Below, in pieces: positions 1 to 24,177 of a stretch of DNA of 64,000 bases. Numbering within the stretch: position 1 is the stretch's first letter; every line of letters starts with the position of its first letter. The DNA comes from Odontocerum albicorne (lineage: Eukaryota; Arthropoda; Insecta; Trichoptera; Odontoceridae). The notes beneath the pieces were generated by a model. That model saw only the letters and a program-made list of their open reading frames with translations, did not search any database and was not told the DNA's origin. The stretch is taken from contig OX463862.1 in NCBI GenBank assembly GCA_949825065.1, forward strand, positions 17,085,246 through 17,149,245, read 5' to 3'. A program made the translations under genes and the position numbers.

Positions 1-262
1 TATTACAATGTTACAAGAGTAATATACAAATTAGAATTTTGAGTTCACATGAATATAAATAAATATAACTAGAAAAAAAAAACCATTTACATGAATCATA
101 TACAAAACAATACCAAAAAGCAATGCGTACATACATATTAACATAGCTACCATACATAAAATACAAACTTGAGACAGGTAAAGGCTCAGGTAATCAAAGC
201 CCTAACATAAAAAAAGAATAAAAAAAGTGATCTAAGAAAATAATAACAAAAATATGACATAC

Positions 263-13155
<12,893 letters not shown>

Positions 13156-13164
13156 TTAGAACCC

Positions 13165-13970
13165 CTGTAACGTAATATATATGTAAACCAATTTGAGACT
13201 TCCACAGTCATAATATACAGTAGACTCTAGACGAATTTTTGTTAAAAATGAAAATCTTCTTTTAAGGTTAAAAAAAGCTCAAAAGCGCTTAAAAAAAGCT
13301 TTTTTTAAAGAATAATGTTTGTAGTAGAAGTAAGCCCCGTTAGGATCGCTAGCGCATCTGCCGAACACGTCCTGTTCATTTTGGTTATCGCTAGTTATGT
13401 CCACCTCTGTCCACTCAGCATGATCCTCCTAACCACCCTTTGCAAGCTGCTGTGGACCCAGAAATACCTTGCTGCGTAGCATGAAGAAGGAATATATTCG
13501 TTTCGATGTTTCTTTGTAAGGTTATTCACAATCTCGTTGATACTCCTAATAAATTGGCTCGAATTGGTATCAATACCCCTGCTAGAAATACACGGAATCT
13601 TTTGCAATAAAACTGTGTCAACAGACATTTGCTAACGATAGTTGCTCGTTGTAAATTATCTATCGGGAGAATCGAAGAGGCAGATATTTTTAATAGGTGT
13701 ATGTTATTATGTTTGGAGTGTCTTTCTCCAGGATTTCCTCAATTTAGGTACTTTTTCACCATTTTCTCAATTTATGGTAGACTGGTTATATAGGTTGTTT
13801 TTATTATTGTATATATACTATAGTAAGTTCTTTTTTTAATTCAATTAATTTCGTACTTTTTAAATTGCATTTGAGAATTTTCTATTTTTTCAGTGTTGTT
13901 CTTTCATAAGTGATTTCATGCGCTGTTTTGATATTTAAAAGTGCTAATATTTTAACTTTATACAAACTAA
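13165..13970. other. Upstream of the PTPDC1-like coding start, no clear feature
   Basis: This is intron preceding the first coding exon. A moderately GC-rich stretch at 13325-13640 has a minus-strand open frame but no recognised domain. No promoter was identified. Confidence 0.4.
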
Positions 13971-14115
13971 CCATCACGCGTTTTCCCTGTTGAGATAGGC
14001 AGAGAGGAGAGAGCGCCAAATTTTCCTATCGTAACACACGCCATTCGCCTCCTTTACATCCATAAATAAACCTTCTCGTATAAGTCCTACAATTTCTCTG
14101 ACTTTTAACAGGGGT
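13970..14115 (-). mobile_element. LINE-A 3' tail, inverted
   Basis: The complement shows the characteristic tail: the GAGG-CGAA-TG block, then CGATAGGAAA, CTCTCTGCCTATC and a final GGGAAA...CGTGATG. Other copies at 41300, 52690 and 54560 have the same order. Confidence 0.6.
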
Positions 14116-14404
14116 AAATAAAACACTGCTTTCCACTTTGGTATTATCTTAAGTGAAAAAAAAAACGATGTTTCATTAAACAAATTACAAGGAAATAATT
14201 TAATAATTATAATTATAACTACTTTTAATGGCTATATAAATTATTTAAAAAAAAATGATAATTACTCTGAAGGGCGAATACTTTTGTCTCGCCTCAAATA
14301 TCATTTTCGAATTAATAATGAACTGTGATTCCCAACATTTATATTAAATAAAAATAATAAAAAGTTTGCTATTTTAATCCAAAAATAAAGAGATGTTTAT
14401 CTAT

Positions 14405-14595
14405 TCTTCCAAAACGAGAAAAAAAAACATGTCGGTGTGCTCCTACTGTCTGTCTCACTTCAGTGTATCATCATACCCAGTACACCGGTGGTGTTCAACG
14501 GCTCACTTACTAAAAAATTGAGAAAATAAAGAAAGAATAACTCCACGGCACGGCTTCGTTTTCCAACTGAATTGAGTTGGAATGGCTAGAAGATC
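14405..14595 (+). repeat. SINE-B, 5'-truncated diverged copy
   Basis: It matches the middle and 3' part of the SINE-B copy in the palindrome arm (AACATG...GTTGTGCTCC, then CCAGTACA-CGGTG, then ACTCCACGGCAC). The tRNA-like head is missing. Confidence 0.6.
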
Positions 14596-14639
14596 TTCGA
14601 CTGCGAGACCGAGCAATTACGTCGATGGATATTTTGAAA

Positions 14640-14775
14640 GACGGAAATATAAAACTCAGAGAAATCGTAGATATTTTATGAATGCAGAAGAGGCGAAATA
14701 TGTACGTCACGATAGGAAAGTATCGCGTTCTATCCTTTCTGCACACCCTGACATGAAAAATGCGTCATAAGAGAG
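14640..14775 (+). mobile_element. LINE-A 3' tail fragment
   Basis: It contains GAAGAGGCGAAATATGTACG, then CACGATAGGAAAGTATCGCG and CACACCCTGACATG, the usual order of the LINE-A 3' end. Confidence 0.55.
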
Positions 14776-14819
14776 TTCGCAAAATCATCAAAGTTCAGCC
14801 TAAAATATTTCATCATACA

Positions 14820-14935
14820 TATCATAGTTTCCCTATCGGGGTAGACAGGATAGAACACCAGACTTTATATCACTTCACATAAATTTTTCTTTCTCTTTAC
14901 CAATACATATTCTTACACAGCTCTTACGATTTGTA
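14820..14935 (-). mobile_element. LINE-A 3' tail fragment, inverted
   Basis: It begins TTTCCCTATCGGGGTAGACA and continues with the complement of the LINE-A tail. It faces the copy at 14640-14775. Confidence 0.55.
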
Positions 14936-15264
14936 AACACTTTTGAGATACATATTCTTACACAGCATTTCAAATAGTTTGAGTATGACTGAACTAAACA
15001 GTTTACACCAGTCATTCTAAAATTAAACTCATTACAACACACCTACCCTTGAAGCTCTTTGTGGATATTAAAAATTTCAAAGTCATTAGGAAAAAGGTTT
15101 CAGGGGCAAATCAATATGAGTAAGAAGGAATATCCCGGGGGTAATTACGTTATTATCGAAACGATTATGTGACCCGGGGGTGAGTTTTACCAATCACTAT
15201 TGAACTTCGAACTCTATAATGGGAAGTAATGTTTGATTCCTAATGATAAAATTAAAATAAAAAG
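14936..15264. other. No feature recognised
   Basis: Only a short duplicate of ACATATTCTTACACAGC is visible at its left side. Confidence 0.4.
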
Positions 15265-16204
15265 TTTGTTACTGGGCCTAGTAGTCGAGGATTTACTCGA
15301 CATTACTTATAGTAAAACTGTATAGTATATAGCACCTTTTACACAGCAGATTCTCGTCAAGGGCGCTCTAACTCGAGATTTGAACATACTTTTATTGAGA
15401 AATAAAAATATAACAAAATTTAAAAAAAAATGTAACGATTGTCTTCGTTGCTAGGGCTCGTAGTCGAGGATCCAGTCGACATTACTAATAATTAAAATAT
15501 ATAGTATGTAGCACCTTTTACAGAGCAGATTCTCCTCAAGGGCGCTCTAACTCGAGATTTGAACATACTTTTATTGAGAAATAAAAATATAACAAAATTT
15601 AAAAAAAAATGTAACGATTGTCGTCGTCGTTGCTAGGGCTCGTAGTCGAGGATCCAGTCGACATTAATAATAATAAAAATATATAGTATGTAGCACCTTT
15701 TACAGAGCAGATTCTCCTCAAGGGCGCTCTAACTCGAGATTTGAACATACTTTTATTGAGAAATAAAAATATAACAAAATTTTAAAAAAAATGTAACGAT
15801 TGTCGTTGTCGTTGCTAGGGCTCGTAGTCGAGGATCCAGTCGACATTAATAATAATAAAAATATATAGTATGTAGCACCTTTTACAGAGCAGATTCTCCT
15901 CAAGGGCGCTCTAACTCGAGATTTGAACATACTTTTATTGAGAAATAAAAATATAACAAAATTTAAAAATAAATGTAACGATTGTCGTCGTCGTTGCTAG
16001 GGTTCGTAGTCGAAGATCCACTCGACATTACTAATAATTAAAATATTTAGTATGTAGCACCTTTTACAGAGCAGATTCTCTTCAAGGGCGCTCTAGCTCG
16101 AGATTTGAACATGCTTTTATTGAGAAATAAAAATATAACAAAATTAAATAAAAAACTGCAACGATTGTCGTCGTCGTTGCTAGGCCTCGTAGTCGAGGAT
16201 CCCC
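15265..16204. repeat. Five-copy ~182-bp tandem array, chimeric SINE/LINE monomer
   Basis: The landmark GAACAT recurs at 15382, 15561, 15743, 15925 and 16107, i.e. spacings of 179, 182, 182 and 182 bp. Each monomer carries CGTAGTCGAGGATCC, shared with the 3' end of SINE-B. It also carries CAGATTCTCCTCAAGGGCGC, which matches the inverted 3' end of LINE-C copies such as 39330-39415. The last unit runs directly into a full SINE-B copy. Confidence 0.93.
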
Positions 16205-16530
16205 TCACTGAAAGGGAAGCTGTGCCGTGGAGTTTTCATCTCTTTCTTCTCTTTTAAGTGAGGGAACCGTTGCTCACCAGCAAACCCACCGATCACACCA
16301 GTGTACTGGATCCGATAGCACATCTGATATGAGACGATCGGAGCACAACGGCATGTTTTTTTTAAAGAATATATATGACCGAAGTCATAGGTATTCATAT
16401 GTTTCCGAATATTAGGCGAAAATAATGCCTAAGTCCTTCGAGGGTAGTAGAACAGCGTGGGGTTCGAACCGGCGACCTTCCGCACGGAAGTTCAGTGTGT
16501 TACCCCGCGGCCATGCACCTCAGGTAGTGT
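16190..16530 (-). repeat. SINE-B, full copy with tRNA-like head
   Basis: Read on the minus strand it starts with a tRNA-like head: TGGCCGCGGGGTAACAC as a box-A-like segment and GGTTCGAACCCC as box B. It then follows the body seen in the palindrome arms at about 85-90% similarity by eye. Its 3' end is the sequence amplified in the adjacent 182-bp array. Confidence 0.75.
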
Positions 16531-16929
16531 AACGATAGCCGGTGGTGGGTGCTGACATTAGATTATATATAGATGTGCATATATTTATAAAAAAAACATA
16601 CTTTTTAAGAAAACTTACTAACGGAAGATGAACTATAATGAAATCTTTTTACGAGTAGATCTTCCGATGTGATAGTTCACATTCAGGTAAAGGTGGAGTT
16701 TAGTGAATGTGTGTAGTGCTCATATATCAATTTTGATAAGACCTCACAAAAAAGGGTTTTTTTCAAGTGTTTCCTAAAGCTGGTCACGTCACTCGTATCA
16801 CTTATAAATACTTTGAAGCAGACAAAGAACGACCCAATTGAAATATTACTATAAAAAACGAACATTAACTAAAAATAAAGATCCTAAATTTATTAAATAT
16901 AACACAATAAATATATGATTGTTGCAATT

Positions 16930-17060
16930 ATAAAATAAACACGTGAGAATGACGACGTATGGATGTTGAAGAGACGAAAAATATGTCAAGATATGAAAGT
17001 ATGGCGCTCTTTCCTTTCTGCCTATCCCGATAGAGAGACATCATGATGGTATGTATGTAA
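16930..17060 (+). mobile_element. LINE-A 3' tail fragment
   Basis: It has the tail order GTATGGATGTTGAAGAGACG, AAGATATGAAAGTATGGCGC, then TGCCTATCCCGATAGAGAGA. It ends about 100 bp before the palindrome. Confidence 0.6.
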
Positions 17061-17170
17061 AATGTGTATTTGTTATAATAAACCGTTAAAATGTTTTGAA
17101 ACACAGGGAGTGAAGAAAGGAGATGGGAACGGAAAAGACAAATTCATTTCAATATCAAATAAATTACAAT

Positions 17171-17673
17171 ATTTGTTTAATGTAAACTTTTTCTCCCTGG
17201 CTCAATCCCAACTCACTGTCTGCGAAGACTGTTGGGGTCAGCTCTCCTCGTCCTCAGGTTGTATGCTCTTCTTTCCTGGACTACGTCCCCCAGGCCGTGC
17301 CTCTGCATCAGGTTATCTTTTTGCACCACCCATGAATTATTTGGTCTTTCTCTGGTTGTTATTCGAGGAAGATCCATGGAGATTGCCTGATTCACAATGT
17401 GATAGGGTGTTCTGCGTCCAACGTGCCCACACCATCTCAATCGCCTCTCCTCCATCTTACTGGTGATGTCTGTAACACCTAGGCTATCACGAATATGTGA
17501 ACTTTTTATTTTGTCTCTTAGGGACACACCAGCTGACCATCTTAGCATGCGCATTTCAGCAGTTTCTAGTTGCCTGAAGTAAGAGTTATACATCGTCCAG
17601 CATTCGGAGCCATAGAGGATTGCGGGTCTAACAATCGTTTGGTATACTTTTCCTTAATTTGTTTAATGTAAAC
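17171..17673 (-). mobile_element. LINE-D fragment with 17-bp target-site duplication (left arm)
   Basis: The 17-bp direct repeat ATTTGTTTAATGTAAAC lies at 17171-17187 and 17657-17673, flanking a 5'-truncated LINE end. On the minus strand it encodes MYNSYFRQLETAEMRMLRWS, then MEERRLRWCGHVGRRTPYHI and DRKQ-like C-terminal residues. It is a remnant of an endonuclease/reverse-transcriptase protein. Confidence 0.85.
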
Positions 17674-18111
17674 TACCTGACTCGATGGGCATACGCCTAG
17701 TTAAGCTGTAAAATGATTTGCATATTTTATTGTAAAAAATTAAAACTTTGAAAAAAATTGCGGAGTAACAAAATAAATATACATTAAGTGTTCTAAAAAA
17801 CACTTAAGGAATACCGCACAAACAGTTTTTCACTGTGTTTAAAAAAACTTGTATGAATATTCATAATGTTTTTAATTTAAACATATCGTTAAGATATTAA
17901 TTTAGTGACAAAACATGCAAATACTGTGCAAAATGATTTATTTAAGACGATTTTTTATTTAATGGAAAGAAATAATTTAATAATTTAGTGAATTGCCAAA
18001 CTTTATTTTTCTTAATTATATTTATATCAAACGTCTGTATCCTTTTATACTGAAATTCCCATTAAATTAATTACAAAATCTACAAAAGTACTAAAAAAGT
18101 GGTAGGAGAAT
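17674..18111. other. Palindrome left arm, unrecognised AT-rich stretch
   Basis: No repeat or coding motif; mirrored at 27591-28028. Confidence 0.4.
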
Positions 18112-18408
18112 CGAATCATACATATTTAACATCATACTGTTTCCCTATCGGGTTAGGCAGAGAAGATAGATCACCAGACCTCTTCTATGCCCATAAACCT
18201 CATCCAACTACGATTTTTATTACTTTTAACATTTCCAACCTTAAAAATGTAATTTCCTTGATCAAACTACATATTTATTAGTCTTCTACCACGCCTTCCA
18301 TTCACATTTGCACGGTATTTTTGTTTTGATAGTATTTCTCTATTTATTCTTCCATATGGCTAAACCATCATAGAGTGATTTTATTCATCTTAATCAATAC
18401 ATCAGTTT
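18112..18408 (-). mobile_element. LINE-A 3' fragment (left arm)
   Basis: Inverted copy of the LINE-A C-terminal/3' region (TTTCCCTATCGGGTTAGGCA at one end, CACGCCTTCCATTCACATTT inside). Its direct-orientation twin is at 27294-27590. It abuts the 71-bp array. Confidence 0.65.
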
Positions 18409-19047
18409 AAAGTTCCCTTTCAAGCATAATCACTCAATTTCGTGGTACATCATATATTATTCCCCCATGTACTATTTTTAAAGTTCCCTTTCAAGCATAA
18501 TCACTCAATTTCGTGGTACATCATATATTATTCCCCCATGTACTAATTTTAAAGTTCCCTTTCAAGCATAATCACTCAATTTCGTGGTACATCATATATT
18601 ATTCCCCCACGTACTATTTTTAAAGTTCCCTTTCAAGCATAATCACTCAATTTCGTGGTACATCATATATTATTCCCCCATGTACTATTTTTAAAGTTCC
18701 CTTTCAAGCATAATCACTCAATTTCATGGTACATCATATATTATTGCCCCACGTACTATTTTTAAAGTTCCCTTTCAAGCATAATCACTCAATTTCATGG
18801 TACATCATATATTATTCCCCCACGTACTATTTTTAAAGTTCCCTTTCAAGCATAATCACTCAATTTCGTGGTACATCATATATTATTCCCCCATGTACTA
18901 TTTTTAAAGTTCCCTTTCAAGCATAATCACTCAATTTCGTGGTACATCATATAATATTCCCCCATGTACTATTTTTAAAGTTCCCTTTCAAGCATAATCA
19001 CTCAATTTCGTGGTACATCATATATTATTACCCCATGTACTATTTTT
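18409..19047. repeat. Nine-copy 71-bp minisatellite (left arm)
   Basis: AAAGTTCCC starts at 18409, 18480, 18551, 18622, 18693, 18764, 18835, 18906 and 18977, i.e. exactly 71 bp apart. Single-base variants distinguish units. The same variants occur in the mirrored array 26655-27293. Confidence 0.97.
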
Positions 19048-19048
19048 A

Positions 19049-19670
19049 GTGCACGCATTTCTACCGAAGTTTAGATATTGATATGGATAATAGCAGAATA
19101 AATGCGATGGAAATGTGATTCTTGTGGTAGTATCTGGCATTAGAAAGAAAATAATTTTCGGATAGTGCAGTGGTATTCAAACATTTTCGTTCCACGATGC
19201 TCTTAGTATATAAAGAGTTTTATACAGCAACCTACAAAAAACGTAGCTTTTAGTGGAATGAGTGAGTCACCACATAGTTTCTGAGGTTCCTCTTTGTGAG
19301 ATGCATAATCGCTCAATTTCGTGGTATATCATATATTATCCCCCTATGTACTATTTTTAGTGCACGCATTTCTACCGAAGTTTGGATATTGAAATGGGTA
19401 ATAGCAGAATAAATGCGATGGAAATGTGATTCTTGTGGTAGTATCTGGCACAAGAAAGAAAATAATTTTCGAATAGAGCAGTGGTATTAAAAAATTTTCG
19501 TTCCACGGTGCTCTTAGTATTGTATATAAAGAGTTTAATACAGCGACCTAAAAAAACTTAGCTTTTAGTAGAATGAGTAAGCCACCACATCGTTTCTGAG
19601 GTTCCTATTTGTGAGATGCATGGCCGCGTTGTAACTCACTGGACTTCCGTACAGAAAATCGCCAGTTCGA
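19049..19670. repeat. Two-copy 311-bp tandem duplication (left arm)
   Basis: GTGCACGCATTTCTACCGAA starts at 19049 and 19360. Each copy contains CAGTGGTATT-AAA, a hAT-like terminal sequence. The boundary carries ATAATCGCTCAATTTCGTGG, which is part of the 71-bp unit, so the two repeats share ancestry. Mirrored at 26032-26653. Confidence 0.85.
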
Positions 19671-19965
19671 ACCCCGCGATGTGCTACTCTCCTCGAATGA
19701 CACAGACATTTTTTCCGCTTAGTATTCGAAAACATATGAATACCTATGACTTCGGTCATATATATTCTTTAAAAAAAACATGCCGTTGTGCTCCGATCGT
19801 CTCATATCAGGTGTGCTAATAGATCCAGTACAGCGGTGTGACCGGTGAGTTTGCTGATGAGCAACGGTTCCCTCACTTAAAAAAGAAGAATGAGATGAAA
19901 ACTCCACGGCACATCTTCCATTTCAGTGAGGGGATCCTCGACTATGAGGCTAAGCTATGACGATG
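19618..19965 (+). repeat. SINE-B copy (left arm)
   Basis: It starts with a tRNA-like head (CATGGCCGCGTTGTAACTC, then AGTTCGAACCCC as box B), followed by the family body and the CGACTATGAGGC 3' segment. Mirrored at 25737-26084. Confidence 0.75.
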
Positions 19966-20496
19966 ATGAAATAGTTTCTATTGAAAATGGAAATAAAACA
20001 AGATACAGACACCATCGTTTTCTCTTCCACGTTGAATTGTTCGAGTAATATTCGAAATATTTGTCAAAATTCAGCAGCTGCAGAGGTAAATCGTCTCAAA
20101 TGGAATCAACTTTAGCACTCAGCAAAAGATATTCATTGTTTAATGATATCCAAATCTTTACCAGTTCCATACTGACTAATTTTGGTATAAATGTACTGTT
20201 GCAAGACAGTGCAATAACTCTTTTCCTCTACCGATATAAACTCAGATGGAGATTGGGTTCGGAATGGGTCTTGAAATAATAGATGTTACTTCTTATCCTT
20301 GTGTCCTGCGATAAATGTTTTGAATTAAGATCGCCTGGAATTATGCTGCTCCTGGTAATAAATCGATTAGCTTCAAGGCGCTGAGACGAACAATTTGACA
20401 ATCTCTGGGTTATGGGATAACTATTTGTAGGAGAGAGGTTCTATAGGCAGGCTTAAAGAAGGAAGGTTTAGGTGGTTTGGTTACCTTTTGAAGAAT
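19966..20496. other. Palindrome left arm, unrecognised
   Basis: No recognisable motif; the open frame at 20061-20279 has no known domain. Mirrored at 25206-25736. Confidence 0.4.
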
Positions 20497-20724
20497 AATT
20501 GTATATAAGAATGTATATATTACACTTTCGTTGTATAAGGTACAAACTGCGGCCTTATGACAATTTCTTCCGGTTAACCAGAAAGGTGTTAAACAAGCCT
20601 CAAGTGAAAACTAAATAGGAATCTTTTTTGAGAAAAATCTGCGTACCAATATAATTTAAACCTGCAACACATGGAGTGGAAGACAGACGTCTTATCAACT
20701 AAGCCACGAAGTTCTATTCGTAGT
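20497..20724 (-). repeat. SINE-A copy (left arm)
   Basis: Read on the minus strand: GTGGCTTAGTTGATAAGACG as box A region, a degenerate box B (GCAGGTTTAAATT), then the family body CACTTGAGGCTTGTTTAACA and tail ACAACGAAAGTGTAATA. Mirrored at 24978-25205. Confidence 0.7.
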
Positions 20725-21148
20725 TGATAGGGGAATATTTTATTTCGGAAAAGTTTGAAGGTCTCCTGGACTAGACCCCTTCAAGGATATCGCCTGACGG
20801 AATGTGTACAAGAATATAATTAGCATGTCTTCTAAATACTACAGCGACCTTTGTTCCTCGAGATTTCTGACTTAATTAATGTTAGCTTGCGCATTCATTA
20901 TGCTGTAGAAAAGTTTACAACTAAAACTATTAATTTTGTCGAGAGATGTCAAAAAATCTAGCGTGGGTTCTTTCACGACAAAAGAAAATACTAGTTTTTT
21001 TTTTAAATTCACAACGAAAACAATCCAGATAACTTAAAGCTTGGATGAGTAAGCTGGTTTTCAGGTTTTTTTTCGAAAAAAAATATAAATATAAGTTTAT
21101 TGATACCAACATAATATGTTTGTATATATTTAGATACGTTCCAAAATC
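20725..21148. other. Inner end of palindrome left arm, unrecognised
   Basis: AT-rich with no repeat or coding motif. Mirrored at 24554-24977. Confidence 0.4.
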
Positions 21149-21299
21149 ATAGTCTTAGACAACATAAATATGGAATAAAACTTTGAACGGCGAGTTGCAA
21201 TAAAGTAATAAGGTTCATGGGGTACCAAAAGATATATATTCAAATCAAGCAATGTCATCTATTAAAATAATGGTTCACAATAGCGTATAAGTGCCAATA

Positions 21300-21650
21300 A
21301 TGATAATGGAAAATTCACGAAAGAACCAGAGGGCACTGAGAGAAATGCGGTGGCACTGAGAATGCACTGATAAGGCACTGATAAGAATATGCAATGCGTC
21401 GAGAAAATATTTAGGATGGATGTACACTACAAATAGATGTTTTAACATATTGAAAACATGCACTTTGAAATGATTTGAATATGTTGAACGGATGTGTGAC
21501 GAAAGACTTATTAAATAAATTTGTAATGCAAGCATAAGAGGGCGTCGTGGTATATGGATGTGGAGAGGTTGTGGTGATAGGAAAGATTGGTGCTCTGTCA
21601 TCTCTGTCTATCCCACCGTAAAATGGCGTGATTATATGTATTATGTATGT
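21300..21650 (+). mobile_element. LINE-A 3' fragment in palindrome spacer
   Basis: It resembles the LINE-A end: ATATGTTGAACGGATGTGTG (the HVERM region), then GTGGTGATAGGAAAGATTGG and TCTGTCTATCCCACC. It is diverged. Confidence 0.5.
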
Positions 21651-22434
21651 ATCGTTAATTTATATCGTTTTTGGTGCGTATTGACGAACTGAGCTTTTGA
21701 GTGCGTCATCACTCGCACATGAATGCCCTTCATGAATTTTTTAAAGCTTAACACTTTTGTCGCATTATTATATTTACTAATATTTTTAATCTAACACGTT
21801 AACGGTGGTATGCTCCGGTACGAGAGTTGTAGAACTAACTATTATTTCAATTCTCTCATACCCAAATCGCATCGATTGGGTAATGTCTACGCCACAGTCT
21901 CAGACATATTTGGTGACAGTCTTATTGCCTTTAAAAGTTTCTTAGAAAGCGTTATTTGTCTAAACCATAAATCTGATGTCACGGCGTGACTCCAGCTGAT
22001 TTTTCTCTCTCTTTCTTTTCGTTGACTTTGTTTCTCTCAAGTTTTCGAGATATCTGTAAATACGTTGATGTTTCGATGTGCGTTTTTTTTGTTTAGGGTA
22101 TTGGAGTGGATTAATTTAATTATACGTGCAGTACCTGGTGGTAAGTCATTCATACACGTGTTCTGTCGCGATTTGTTAGCGCATCGTGCGACAGAGACGA
22201 CGTTCTACAAAGCCGAAGTTAGCCGATTATGGCCGACAGTATCTTTCTTTAGCCGGATGTGTATTACTTATCGCTGGGTATGCATATTTTTGTTATTAGT
22301 TTCAGATTATTTTTTGTATTACCTAAGCCTTGACCTCTCTCATGTTAGTATTGTCTACTGTTGTGTATGATTTATGTAAATGATTCATGTTTATACTATA
22401 TATGATTAATGTAAATATTTATAATTTTCGTGTC
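21651..22434. other. Palindrome spacer, unrecognised
   Basis: The open frame at 22065-22370 gives no known domain. It may be the body of the element whose tail is at 22435-22533. Confidence 0.35.
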
Positions 22435-22533
22435 AAGTTGTATATTCATGCGCACTCAAAATTTTTAATTTGAGTACAACTTTTGTAACATTTTTTAATG
22501 GTCGATAAAATACCATACATTGTAAAACAGTAA
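22435..22533 (+). repeat. Dispersed repeat family E (3' tail)
   Basis: It shares GCGCACTCAAAATT and AATGGTCGATAAA with 61650-61742. Both are followed by a poly(A/TAAA)-like tail, suggesting a retroelement 3' end. Confidence 0.6.
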
Positions 22534-22539
22534 GACATA

Positions 22540-22990
22540 TTTTATTTATTTATTTATTATTACACATGACAAGAAATATACAAAATTTGCGAAAAAACAA
22601 CAGGTAATTTGATTTGGACATACAATTTTAATGGATCTGGATTTGTCGTATCCCCAGTAAACTAGGCTTTTGCCTGTATCTCACTGAGGATATTTAGCAT
22701 GAAAAAATAAATCGATACTTCTTTCCGATTTTTGATTACACAAAAACAAAACCCCGTTGCACGCTCTCATCAACCTGACAAACAGTGACACTCAACTACA
22801 ACTGGAAACATCTTGCGAAATTCAACTCCTCACAGATCATCACTCCAGAAAGACCAAATATATTCATCCCACAATATACCGCACACAATCATAAGAATAA
22901 AAATAAAAATTAAAACAAAAAATAGACAGAAACACAAATTCAAAAACAACAAGAAGAAACCCACACTCACGATATTAAAAAAAACATTTC
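22540..22990 (-). repeat. Dispersed repeat family C, long inverted copy
   Basis: It starts with the complement of the (TAAA)n tail and runs through TCATCAACCTGACAAACAGT to AAGAAACCCACACTCACG. It matches 46690-47155 on the other strand over about 450 bp. Confidence 0.8.
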
Positions 22991-23318
22991 ACAAATTGCT
23001 ATTGACATATTTGATTTGTGAAAGTTTCCGCTTGTTTCTAATTGGAGGGTGGAAAATAATTTGAGCCAATAACATATATCGTAGAATTCAAAGATATTAC
23101 GAATAACCCTATAAAGAAACATTAAATCGAATTTAATACTTCTTTCGGAGAGTTTAACAAGGTGGCTGTAATTCAATAAGAGATTTGTAGTCGAAAATGC
23201 CAGTGGCAATGCCAACACTAAAATTAATATGTCTTAGGAATTTATTCTGTACCCTTGCAATTATGTTGGAATTGACTGAATTGTATAGCAATACAATATT
23301 TATGATAAATTTCAATAT

Positions 23319-23872
23319 AAAGGGTCTTTCAAATTCAGTGGTTTTTTAAATTCTATTTTTTTAATTCTTGAATAAAAACACAATTTGCTTTGACTTCAAA
23401 AACCTTTTTATTGGTCATTGAAGTATAATGTATGAAATTTAAACACAATAACAATACTCACCAAATGTTCATCTCTTGCAGCTTCACAGATGTCTACTCT
23501 TTTCTCAATATTATCGATGACATTTTGGCATAATTGCGGTTCAAACTCACCAATAACGCGAATAATTTCATCCTTCAGCTCAGGAATTGATTGGGGGTCA
23601 TTCTTATAAACCCGGATTTTCACGTTACCCCAGAGAAAATAGTCCAACGGTATCAGATCACATAATCTTGGTGGCCAATTAACATCACCGTTTCCGGAGA
23701 TTACAATACATAAAATAATTCAACAATTTGAATGCGTTGTTGTATTGTATACGACTCCATTTTTATAAATGTCATACATTACACTTCTCAAATGTTACAA
23801 GACCCAGGCAAGTTCGCGACGCCATCTGTGTTTTATCTAAGAATTAAACAAACGCTCAATTTAAAATACAAG
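23319..23872 (-). mobile_element. Internally deleted Tc1/mariner-superfamily element, second copy
   Basis: The left end AAAGGGTCTTTCAAATT after TA matches the family terminus; the other end is degraded (CGCTCAATTTAAAATACA). It shares with 10545-11067 the same join at CTCCGGAAACGGTG but keeps about 40 bp more coding sequence there. Confidence 0.8.
23408..23690 (-). pseudogene. Transposase C-terminal remnant, second copy
   Basis: On the minus strand it encodes NWPPRLCDLIPLDYFLWGNV, KIRVYKNDPQSIPELKDEII and onward to EAARDEHLV. The LDYFLWG motif follows the position of the last catalytic aspartate (family NWPPRSCDLTPLDYF-type context). The DNA-binding half and the first two catalytic acids are absent. 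Confidence 0.78.
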
Positions 23873-24177
23873 TTTATAATTTTGAATTACAACAGTTCAC
23901 CTTGTATATTTTTATTTTCCAAATAAACCATTTTTTAATGTAAAATAACTTTTTTACAGTATAAACCCTACAGCGCGGTTGTGAGTGGCGTACAAAATAA
24001 ATATTTCATTACTCGATGAAATAATGGTTGACAAACAATACTCATTTGTACATATTATATAATTGATTTTTCAGTTAACTATTATTTACTTAAAAGTACA
24101 CCACGATCGATTGGTAGATCGTAATCGATTAGTTGGGTACCCTCGCACTAGAATCTTATTTATTTTACATGCACAAG

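Larger units (their letters stand above)
17157..21148 (+). repeat. Left arm of giant inverted repeat, 3992 bp
   Basis: Every landmark pairs with one in 24554-28545 so that coordinates sum to 45702, without any indel. Stretches compared base by base were identical, including individual variants inside the 71-bp array. Identity stops sharply at 17157 (outer) and 21148 (inner). Confidence 0.96.

Noticed and set aside
16640..16722. Similarity to 55005-55065 (TAGATCTTCCGAT...GTGGAGTTTAGTG)
   Set aside because: Probably another short dispersed repeat, but two short diverged copies are too little to define an element.
17062..17466. Open frame of 134 codons (and its mirror at 28236-28556)
   Set aside because: Antisense of the LINE-D fragment, which has recognisable protein motifs on the other strand.
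18409..19047. Regular direct repeats as a CRISPR array
   Set aside because: Units are contiguous 71-bp tandem copies without unique spacers, in a eukaryotic genome; a minisatellite.
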